A stretch of DNA of 64,000 bases from Cacajao melanocephalus (taxonomy: Eukaryota > Chordata > Mammalia > Primates > Pitheciidae): contig CAUYLG010047067.1 of NCBI GenBank assembly GCA_963573385.1, forward strand, positions 22,364 through 86,363, in the 5' to 3' direction. Below the pieces are notes generated by a model. It did no database searches and was not told the DNA's origin. It saw nothing but the letters and a program-made list of their open reading frames with translations. The position numbers and the translations under genes were made by a program. This document shows positions 54,401 through 64,000 of this stretch, piece after piece; the stretch's first letter is position 1, and every line of letters begins with the position of its first letter.

Positions 54401-57400
54401 GCACAGATGAACATGGTCCATAAATGCTGGCTCAGGAAGGAGTTTGCAGAGATGGCAGTGTGTTTGCCACCTAGCAGGTGCCATCAGCCTGGGTCTCTTG
54501 GCACTGTGCTTGGGGTCTCAGCTGTGGTCTCAAGCTCTGACTACTGCTTATGCAGAGCCCGGTGTCCCAGGGACTGTCACTGAGCAGTGTGACATGCTCT
54601 AGCCTCGGCTCTGGTTACACAGGGACAGAATGGTTCTGTGACAGATGCCTGTGCAATCCTCCAAGCTTAACCTCATGGCAGTGCTGCAGTGGTTTATAGC
54701 TGGGGAGAGGGTGCTTTACACTCTTGGAAGATATGTGTAGAGTAGGGTTTTCAAACTTCAATTGCATAGAATCCTAGAATGCTTCTTTCACAGTTGGCTG
54801 AGTCATCTAAGATGCTTCCTTTGCACTGCCTGTCTCCATCAGGGAGAGACTACGTCTATCAGAAAGCACAGCCTATCTGTGATAATTTAAATGGAAAAAG
54901 AATAAATTTCCAAAACCTTTAGAAACAAAAAGAACTGAGAGTAAATTCTCCAGTTTAAAGCTGACAGTTCCATCAATTCCTTTCGTTTTAGAGCCTCCCT
55001 GATAAAGGAAAAGGAAAAGGAAAGCATTTAGCTTTGTTTCAGTCCATACGCACAGGGCCGATTGCGATTTCTTTTAATGAAACACCTCTAGCAAATCCTA
55101 GGCCCTTAGAACTGAAAGGCACCTAGGGGTCCATGGGCTTAAACACTTTGATGTGCAGAGAAGGAAACTGAGGCCCTCAGAGGTGAAAGGACACTTTCAG
55201 TGTCACCCCGAGAGGCTGTTTCATACTGGACACAGTTTGTTTGGGTCCCGCGTTTCCCTGTGTTCCCTTTGACATAGAAATGAAGTAACTCGAGCTTCCT
55301 TTCTGTGATGCTGTGGGAGTTTAGCTCCTTCCCCCAGTTACTGCTGTGATTTCATAACCAGCGTCTGGTGGCTGCTGCCAGCCTCTGTTTGTGGGAGCTG
55401 CTGCCCCTGGCGTCTCGCCTTTGCCTTGGACCATGCCTGGTCCTGGAGGCTGGAGGCAGTTCCCATGCTGCTTTTCTGGAGCGCATGTGAGCCTCCCCTT
55501 TAGTCTCCTAGCACAGAGAACTCGGGGAGGTGACGACAGTCTCCAGGCACAGAGACTGGCTTATGGCCAGAATGCACTGCAGGTTCACTCAACATCCACT
55601 AAAAGTTTGGGTGCTGACAATTTAACAATTCATAGAACAGAGTCACCGAGTCACTGCCCTAAGACCTTCCACTTTAGGGCCAATCCTTTTTACCCACAAG
55701 GTGCTTTCTCTTTCCTTCTCCTGCCTGATCCCACCTGAGAGGCACCTGGGTCCTCAGAGCAGAGTCTTCTCTATCACATCCTCTGTAGCTGGGATCTGTA
55801 TTGTCTCCCTTTTGTTCTCAGTGGGCCAGAGGAAAACAAAAAATTCTTTTCAACAAAGAAATCTGAAGAAAAATACCTCTCGACTTGATTTTCTTCAGCA
55901 GTGATTTTCACAGTGTGGTCGGCTGAGAAGCAGCCGGAGGATCGCTTGCACACGCATAGGACAGCAGCAGACCTGAGGTCAGAACTAGGGTGTGGGTGGG
56001 GGACTGCACTCTAGGGGCTTCCGATGCCTGGGAGTCTGAGAACCTCTGTTGCAGAGCAATTAAACTCCCGCCTGTCTCAATGTTCCATCTCTTCTAGGCC
56101 TGCACATCTCTGCATAAGCAAGAGGCTCAATAAAGTGCTTTCCCAAACAAAAGAAAGTTAGTCCCAGTAAGTTCAAGGAAAAAACAAAAATAATCAAAGA
56201 TCTATGACTTTTGGAAGACATTGTAGTTCAAAAAATGGATCATGGTGTAGATATTAAATTGTGTAGTATTTTAGACTCCATTGAATGTAATCAGTGATAA
56301 TAGTTTTAAATGAAACATTTATAGGCAGCTGAGAATGACATCCTTTGCAGTTATTTAAGCCTGTAATGAAAAGTGTTGGAAGTCACCTGAGAAGTGTACT
56401 CAGGTTGAGAAGGGAGGTTTCGTAAATCCTTTTAGTGGGGACCTGAGCACAAATGTTTGAAGACTGCTGGTCTATCACATCCAAGCTACACTTCTTGATG
56501 TAAATACTGTTTGTGATATGGCTCCTGTTACATCTCCAGGTTCTGGGGAGCGGGACTGGCACCTTCCCACACCTCTCCACACCCTGAAAAACCTGCAGGA
56601 CCCGAATGCATGTGGGATGCTGGCTCATCTGCCAGTCTGTGCCCTGTGGCTGGCCTGAAACACCCTCTTCCGAGCTGTGTGGCATCTCCCATCTATCCGC
56701 AGCCTCCGCCAGCTCCCATGACTCTACCTGGCTCCCTTCAAGAGGGAGGGGAGTGCTCTGCTGCTCTCTCATGGGACTCCCCTTGCACCTACCTCATGGT
56801 AGTGTGATGGCTGCTTGTAGCATTTTCTCTGCTAGCACGTGAGCTCCTCAGGGGCAGGCACCTGGGCCTCCCTTTTTGCCCTCTCTCCCTTGCGGGTGTT
56901 TTTGTTTAAGTTATCCAGTAACTGGTTTCATTTCTCCTTAGGTAGCAGCTTTGACATTTTTTCTTGTTCCTTAAAACATTAGTATATGTCACACTGTCAC
57001 TATTCTATGTGTCTGTGCAAAGTATGTGCTGCACATTTGTCAATAGTCTACTTTGCTGAATGCCCATAGAGAGTTGGTATGCGAATTTTCCCCTTTAGGA
57101 CAACAGTTACCTCAGGTTTGAGCTGCACTGTCCCTTCCCATCTCTGAGCACGTGCTTTTTCTTGGATCTTCTAGTGAGCCCCCCCATGTGCCAAAGGTGT
57201 CAAAAGGACTCCAGAGACTTATACCAGAAATGCAGAGTTGCTCAGCCACCCACAGACAGAGTTCCACTCTTGCATAGAAACTCAGAGGAATCTACACACA
57301 GCTGTTGGTTGAATTTTTATTTGATGTTATTAAGCAAGTAAAAAATTATCATTCAATGTCTTGCATAGTGACTTCAGGTAAGAAAAGATGCTGGTGGGAT

Positions 57401-58210
57401 ACCCCACATTTGTTACTGAGTTCCAACTTCTGCCACTTCTGTGCTTGGTTCATTGATGCTCACGTCTTTCCTGCTTGTGTACATGTTTTTTAAAAAATAT
57501 ATGTATATAATTACTGAACACATCTCAGATCACTGTGGATAATAAAATGGTGCCTAAGATCTTAAATAAATGGCATGTTTCTACCAAGATATGATGGATA
57601 CGGTGGCATGCCCCATCGGGATTCTTGGGATTTGATGTCATTACTTGTATCCTAAAAAAACTGGATTTTCAGTGATATAATAAGGTTATTCATAGGAAGT
57701 GCCCAGACAATAAGCTCTATGGGGGTGCAGAGAGCAGATTCTGAACTGAGGACCATTGGTAGCTGGCAGCTGGTAGTTCTGAAGTAGGTAGCTTTTACAG
57801 TCTGGGGACATTAAACTACAACAGAACCTGCATCGGGAGCTCGGATCCAAATCTGAATGAGATCCAAAATGATGTCATGGAGAACCAAACTGTGGTGTAT
57901 GGATGCATGTACATGTGTGTACGTGCATGTGCACGTGCTGTGCAGTTAGAGCCTCTGTGAGTTCTGTGGATGTGTTGCTTCCTCGGTAGCTTTCTATGGA
58001 CTGAGTTAGACCAGGGTGGATAGGCCAGGGTATGAAATGGTAGTCACCAGCATGGCAAAACTTAAGAATAGTCTGGAACTAAAAAGAGTAAACTGTATCA
58101 ACCAAACCCAAAGGTTTAGGGAATAAGATGAGTAATAAAGGCATTTAAATGCTCTTCTTACTGAGAAAACGGAAAACCATGGGCAACAGAGGATCTTTAA
58201 AGGGGAGCTC
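54401..58210. other. Intergenic, mostly unique
   Basis: No gene recognised. Includes a MIR-like segment near 55140-55200 (AGAGAAGGAAACTGAGGCCC). ORFs up to 129 codons (56383-56772, minus) show no family features. Confidence 0.5.
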
Positions 58211-58242
58211 TTTGGATCTTCTTCTTCTTCTTTTTTTTTTTT

Positions 58243-58286
58243 CAGGTGCCTTATGACTATATTCTTTGTTTATTTTCTCCGTATTC
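58243..58286 (-). other. Probable 3' transduced segment of the L1
   Basis: On minus, the L1 3'UTR ends in a first A-rich tail (plus T-run 58287-58300). About 44 bp of non-L1 sequence follow, holding AATAAA (58274-58269), and 26 nt later a second poly(A) (plus T-run 58230-58242) and the target duplication. Confidence 0.7.
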
Positions 58287-61200
58287 TTTTTCTTTTTTTT
58301 AAATATATATTTTATTGCACTTTAGGTTCTGGGGTACATGTGAAGAACATGCAGGATTGTTGCATAGGTACATACATGGCAATGTGGTTTGCTGCCTCCA
58401 TCCCCAACACCTATATCTGCATTTCTCTTCATGTTATCCCTCCTGAACTCCCTACTCCCCGCTGTCCCTTCCCTAGTCTCCACCAACAGACCCCAGTGTG
58501 TGATGCTCCCCTCCCTGTGTCCATGTGTTCTCATTGTTCAACACCCGCCTATGAGTGAGAACATGTGGTGTTTGATTTCCTATTCTTGTGTCAGTTTGCT
58601 GAGAATTATGGTTTCCAGATTCATCCATGTCCCTGCAAAGGACACCAACTCATCATTTTTTATGGCTGCATAGTATTCCATGATGTATATGTGCCACATT
58701 TTCCCTGTCCAGTCTATCATTGATGGAAATTAGGATTGGTTCCAGGTCTTTGCTTTGTAAACAGTGCCACAATGAACATATGTGTGCATGTGTCTTTATA
58801 ATAGAATGATTTATAATCCTTTGGATATATACCCAGTAATGGGATTGCCAGGTCAAATGGAATTTCTATTTCTAGGTCCTTGAGGAATTGCCACACTATC
58901 TTCCACAATGGTTGAATTAATTTACACTCCCATCAACAGTGTAAAAGTGTTCCTATTTCTCCACATCCTCTCCAGCATCTATTTTCTCCAGATTTTTTAA
59001 TGATCACCATTCTAACTGGCGTGAGATGGTATCTCAATGTGGTTTTGATTTGCATCTCTCTAACGACCAGTGATGATAAGCATTTTTTCATGTTTGTTGG
59101 CCTCATATATGTCTTCTTTTGAAAAGTGAATGTTCATATCCTTCGCCCACTTTTGAATGGGTTTGTTTGTTTTTTTTCTTGTAAATCTGTTTTAATTATT
59201 TGTAGATTCTGGATATTAGCCATTTGTCAGACGGGTAGATTGCAAAAATTTTTTCCCATTCTGTTGGTTGCTAGTTCACTTTAATGATTATTTCTTTTGC
59301 TGTGCAGAAGCTCTTAAGTTTAATTAGATCCCATTTGTCTATTTTGGCTTTTGTTGCCATTGCTTTTGGTGTTGTAGTCATGAAGTCCTTGCCTATGCCT
59401 ATGTCCTGAATGGTTTTGCCTAGGTTTTCTTCTAGGGTTTTTATGGTGTTAGGTCTTATGTTTAAGTCTTTGTTCCATCTGGAGGTAATTTCTGTTTTTG
59501 TTCTCATTGGTTTCAAAGAACATCTTTATTTCTGCCTTCATTTCATTGTTTATCCAGTCGACATTCAAGAGCCAGTTGTTCAGTTTCCATGAAATTGTGT
59601 GGTTCTGAGTTAGTTTCTGAATCCTGATTTCTAATTTGATTGCACTGTGGTCTGAGAGGCTGTTTGTTATGATTTCTGTTCTTTTGCATTTGCTGAGGAA
59701 TGATTTACTTCCAATTATGTGGTCAGTTTTAGAGTAGGTATGATGTGGTGCTGAGAAGAATGTATATTCTATGGATTTGGGGTGGAGAGTTTTGTAAATG
59801 TCTGTTACGTTTGCTAGGTCCAGATCTGAGTTCAAGTCCCGGATATCCTTGTTAATTTTGTGTCTCGTTGATCTGTCTAATATTGACAGTGGAGTGTTAA
59901 AGTCTCCCACTATTATTGTGTGGGAGTCTAAGTCTCTTTGAAGGTCATAAGAACTTGCTTTATATGTCTGGGTGCTCCTGTATTGGGCGCATATATATTT
60001 AGGATCATTATCTCTTCCTGTTGCATTGATCCTTTTACCATTATGTAATGCCCTTCTTTGTCTCTTTTGATCTTTGTTGGTTTAAAGTCTATTTTATCAG
60101 AGACTAGGATTACAACTCCTGCTTTTTTTTGCTCTCTATTTGCTTGGTAGATCTTCCTCCATTCCTTTATTTTGAGCCTACGTGTATCTTTACATGTGAG
60201 ATGGGTTTCCTGGATATAGCACATCAATGGGTTTTGACTTTTTATCCAATTTGCTAGTCTGTGTCTTTTGATTGGGGCATTTAGCCCATTTACACTTACG
60301 GTTAATATTGTTATGTGTGAATTTGATCCTGCCGTTTTGATGCTAGCTGGTTGTTTTGCCCATTAGTTGATGCAGTTTCTTCATTGTGTCAATGCTCTTT
60401 ACCATTTGGTACGTTTTTGGAGTGGCTGGTACTAGATGTTCCTTTCTATGTTTAGTGCTTCTTTCAGGAGCTCTTGTAAGGCAGGCCTGGTGGTGACAAA
60501 CTCTCTGAGCAATTGCTTGTTCATAATGGATTTTATTTCTCCTTCCCTTATGAAGCTTAGTTTGGCTGGATATGAAATTCTAGGTTGAAAGTTTTTTTCT
60601 TTAATAGTGTTGAATATTGGCCCCCACTCTCTTCTGGCTTGTAGGGTTTCTGCTGAGAGATCCACTGTGAGTCTGATGGGCTTCCCTTGTGGGTAACCCA
60701 ACCTTTCTCTCTGGCTGCCCTTAACATTTTTTCCTTCATTTCAACCCTGGTGAATCTGATGATTGTGTGCCTTTGGGTTGCTCTTCTTGAGGACTATCTT
60801 TGTGGTGTTCTCTGTATTTCCTGGACTTGAATATTGGCCTTCCTTGCTAGGTTGGGGAAGTTCTCCTGGATAATATCCTGAAGAATGTTTTACAGCTTGG
60901 ATTCATTCTCTCTATCACATTCAGGTACACCTATCAAATGTAGATTAGGTCTTTTTACATAATCCCATATTTCTTGGAGGATTTGTTCATTTCTTTTCAC
61001 TCTTTTTTCTCTAATCATGCCTTCTTGTTTTATTTCATTGAGTTGATCTTCAATCTCTGATATTCTTTCTTCTTCTTGGTCGATTCAACTATTGAAACTT
61101 GTGTATGCTTCGGGAAGTTCTCGTGTTGTGTTTTTCAGCTCCATCAATTCATTTATATTTTTCTCTAAGGTATTTATTCTCCTTAGTATTTCATCAAACT

Positions 61201-62073
61201 TATTTTCAAGGTTCTTAGTTCCTTTGCATTGAGTTAGAACATGTTCTTTTAGCTCAGAGAAGTTTGTTATTACCCACTTTCTGAAGCCTGTTTCTGTCAA
61301 TTCATCAGACTCATTCTCCATCCAGCCTTGTTCCCTTGTAGGTGAGGAGTTGTGATCCCTTGGACAGTAGAGGACTTCTGGTTTGGGGTGTTTTTGTCCT
61401 TTTCATGCTGGTTTCTTCCCATCTTTGTGGATTTATCTACCTGTGGTCTTTTTAGTTGGTGACTTTCGGATAGGGTCTCTGAGTGGACGTCCTTTTTGTT
61501 GATGTTGAAGTTATTTCTTTCTGTTTCTTAGTTTTCCTTCTAACAGTCAGGCCCCTCTGCTGTAGAACTGCTGGAGGTCCACTCCAGATCCTGTTTGCCT
61601 TGTGATCATATGCAGCAGCTGCAGAACAGTAAGGGTTACTGACAGTTTCTTCTTCTATTATCTCTGTCCCAGAAGGATACCTGCCAGATGTCAGTCTGAG
61701 CTCTCCTTTATGAGGTGTGTCTTTGGATATACAGGGGTTGGGGAGCTGCTTGACGAGACAGTCTGCCCCTTATAGGAGCAGAAGTGCTGAGCTGTGAGCT
61801 CTGTTGTTCCATTCAGAGCTGCTGGGCTGGTCCGTTTAAGTCTGCTTCAGCAGAACTCATAACCCCTTTTTTTCCTAGGTGCTCTGTCCTGGGAAGGTGG
61901 GGCTTTATTTATAAGTTCCTGGCATGCTGCTGTCTTTTTTCAGAGCTGCCCTGCCCAGCAAGGAGGTAGCCTAGTCACACTCTGCCAGCAGAGGCATTGC
62001 TGAGCTACTGTGGGCTCTGCCCAGCTGCTGTGTGAACTTCCTTGTGGTTTTGTTTATAGAGGTATTAGAACTG

Positions 62074-62243
62074 CCTTGGTAATGGCTGTGTGCCTCAGTA
62101 ATGGCGGACTGTCTCTATAATGTCGCACTGTCTCTGTAATGGCAGACTGCCTCGGTAATGGTGGATTGCCTTGGTAATGGTGGACTGCCTCAGTAATGGC
62201 AGACTGCCTCAATAGTTGTGGACTGCCTCATTAATGGTGGTTG
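62074..62243. repeat. 19-bp tandem array in the L1 5'UTR
   Basis: Nine imperfect units of the form CCTCAGTAATGGCAGACTG. Confidence 0.93.
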
Positions 62244-62665
62244 CCCTTCCCCCAGTAGAGCTGGACCATCCCGGGCCCAGCTGTGCTTGCTGTGAAACTC
62301 TCAATCCAGAGCGTTTTAGATTGCTGGTCTTTGTGGGGGTGAGACCTGCTGAGCCAGATCACCTGGCTTCCTGTTTAAGCCCCCTTTTTTTTCAGTTGAA
62401 TGGGCGAGTCTGTCTCCCAGGCGTTCCAGGCACCAGTTGAAACGGCGCCCAGATTTGTGTCAGTTTTTGTGTGGAGACCTGCTGCGCCGGCTGAAACAGC
62501 TGTGTTGGAGGCTCATGGCACTTTTCCACCCAGGAATCTCCTGGTCTGTAGGCAGTAAAAATTCATTTGGAAATGCAGTGATCACTCACCCTCTGCATTC
62601 TCGCTGGGAACTGCACTCCAGAGCTGTTCCAATTTGGCCATCACGAATCGTCTCTGGATCTTCTT

Positions 62666-62960
62666 AATAGAAGAATAAATGTTGAGAAAGAGAAGGAACC
62701 ATGAGTAGAGTTAAGAATTACAGAAAAATTTCCAAATTAAGATGAGGTTAAAAATGAGAAGGATGGGTGACTTGATCAAATTAACAAATGGAAGAAAACA
62801 GAAAAAGAGGCAACAACAAATTAAAGTGAATAGTACATCTAAACAGGAAGGCCGTCAAATAAGTGCCGTAGTCAGTACGCTCCATGGGACACTCCGAAGT
62901 CTTCTGGCAGAAGCAGGGACAGGCAATTTGGGTAAAAAAACAAACCTCATCTAAAAGAAA
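62666..62960. other. Intergenic, no gene recognised
   Basis: AT-rich, A-rich plus strand. No supported gene. Confidence 0.5.
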
Positions 62961-62965
62961 TGCTA

Positions 62966-63242
62966 TCTTCTCACTTATAAGTGGGAGCTGAACCATAAGA
63001 ACACGTGGACACAGGGAGGGGAATGACACACACTAGAGCCTGTTGAGGGGGTGCACGTGGGGAGAGCACTAGGAAAAAGAGTGAACGCATGCCAGGTCTA
63101 ATACCTAGGTGATAGGTTGATAGGTGCAGCAAACCACCATGGCACATTTACCTATTCAACAAACCTGCATGTCCTGCACGTATATCCCAGAACTTAAAAA
63201 ATACAATAAAATAATAAAATAAAATAAAATAAAATAAAATAA
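62966..63242 (+). mobile_element. L1 3' end with (TAAAA)n tail
   Basis: TCTCACTTATAAGTGGGAGC, GAACACGTGGACACAGGGAG, GTGCAGCAAACCACCATGGC, then an A-rich tail that has expanded into AAAAT repeats at 63195-63241. Confidence 0.93.
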
Positions 63243-63764
63243 TGGAATGTTAAGCAAAAGTGGAAAACAAAGTGCTTGAAACAGAGATACCATGTAAATG
63301 CACATAAAAATGGTCGTGACAATATCAGTCAATGTGAAATGTGTGAATGGTATTAAAAGGAAAAAGAGGGATGTTGTCATTAAAGAAGGAACAATGAAGA
63401 TAATATAATACCTAAAAAAAAACTATATATGCAACACAAAATACTAGCTGAATAAATAATGAAATACTATTAGAACGGCAAAGGAAACTTAAAAATAACA
63501 GAAATATAGTCGGAGATCTGCTCATCTTCTGAACAGTTCCCCAAATCAAACACAAGGAATTGAGTAATGTGAAAAACAAACGAGTATCTGTGCTTTTCAT
63601 GTGTGTATATGTGGTGTGTTTGTGCAAAAGTGTACATATGTGTGTATAGATAAGCTTTGTATCTCAAGCATAGAAAATATACATTTCATATAACCATAAA
63701 ACATTTTTTAAATTTCACATTAGTACATAAGCCAATAAAATTTGGTTTATTGGGATGGTTTGTA
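63243..63764. other. Intergenic, no gene recognised
   Basis: AT-rich unique sequence with a short TG-rich run near 63600-63650. Confidence 0.5.
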
Positions 63765-63885
63765 ATCCAATAAAATTGCCTCCCCAGCAATGCAGGACTG
63801 TGAGTCCATTAAACCTATTTTCTTGACAAATTATCCAGTCTTGGTGTGTCTTTATAGTGGTGGGAAGATGGACTAATACACCAGC
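63765..63885 (+). mobile_element. MaLR (MST/THE1-type) LTR 3' fragment
   Basis: GACTGTGAGTCCATTAAACC, TTATCCAGTCTTGGTGTGTC and GGTGGGAAGATGGACTAATA match the R/U5 end of a MaLR LTR. Confidence 0.75.
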
Positions 63886-64000
63886 CTCTCCAGATAATAT
63901 GACACTCTGAAAGTAATATACAGCCTCAGGCAAAAGAAAAAGAGCACCTTCAGCGTAACATGGTCTTGGAATAAGGTAGCCTTAAGGTGAAGCCTTTAAG

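Larger units (their letters stand above)
58228..62654 (-). mobile_element. L1 with complete 5' end, internal ORF2 deletion and 3' transduction
   Basis: The 5' end is at 62654 (minus: GAGACGATTCGTGATGGCC) and the tail at the left. An 11-bp target duplication TGGATCTTCTT lies at 58213-58223 and 62655-62665. From the right: 5'UTR (~62654-61320) with a 19-bp tandem array, ORF1-like coiled-coil part from 61321, broken further on, then an ORF2 start with endonuclease-like fragments (60227-59928, 59910-59449). Near 59480-59515 ORF2 jumps from the endonuclease region to its C-terminal end, a loss of roughly 2.4 kb including the reverse transcriptase, so it is not autonomous. The 5'UTR is unlike the hominid L1PA2-5 type, which suggests an Old World monkey lineage (inference). 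Confidence 0.88.

Noticed and set aside
59449..60227. Endonuclease-like ORFs as host genes
   Set aside because: They are broken ORF2 pieces of the L1 at 58.2-62.7 kb.

Overview
This is primate nuclear DNA. It is AT-rich and dominated by Alu, L1, MIR and LTR repeats. One gene is clearly present: MC2R, the ACTH (melanocortin-2) receptor, on the minus strand. The 297-residue protein is very close to human MC2R but differs at about a dozen positions as I recall the human protein (for example Gln at 137 and a C-terminal SQYR). The sequence is therefore not human. The number of changes, and a young-looking L1 at 58.2-62.7 kb whose 5'UTR does not look like the hominid L1PA type, suggest an Old World monkey. 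The species call is an inference.

MC2R layout (reading right to left): a TATA-less promoter at 47.32-47.54 kb with three SF-1-like sites at about -35, -98/-99 and -209; a 49-bp noncoding exon 1 at 47273-47321 ending in a consensus GTAAGT donor; a 27.6-kb intron; and exon 2, whose acceptor lies just above 19655. Exon 2 carries 127 bp of 5'UTR, the whole coding region (19528 down to 18635) and the 3'UTR. The 3'UTR holds a complete MADE1 mini-transposon hairpin.

Region by region. 1-13 kb is intergenic and lies downstream of MC2R. It holds Alus, MIRs, a 5'-truncated L1 at 5.6-7.5 kb and ancient L1 pieces. At 13.13-15.27 kb there is a large 19-bp-unit minisatellite, split by a solo LTR that inserted into the array with a 4-bp target duplication. 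15.3-18 kb is mostly unique 3' flank. In the intron, 29-42.4 kb is almost solid LINE: a ~6.9-kb L1 with a repeated 5'UTR, a second L1 carrying a nested L1 and an Alu, and an ancient L1 with a 33-bp triplication. 48-58 kb is upstream flank with scattered repeats and one LTR-like element. 58.2-62.7 kb is a minus-strand L1 with a complete 5' end, a large internal ORF2 deletion and a probable 3' transduction. The last 1.3 kb has an L1 tail and a MaLR LTR fragment.

No second protein gene, RNA gene, CRISPR array or bacterial-type system was found. The other open frames are chance ORFs or LINE remnants. The most interesting items are the reconstructed MC2R promoter and exon 1, the MADE1 hairpin in the MC2R 3'UTR, the minisatellite/LTR structure, and the L1 with its 3' transduction. 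Repeat boundaries were read by eye and are approximate unless a target-site duplication is given.
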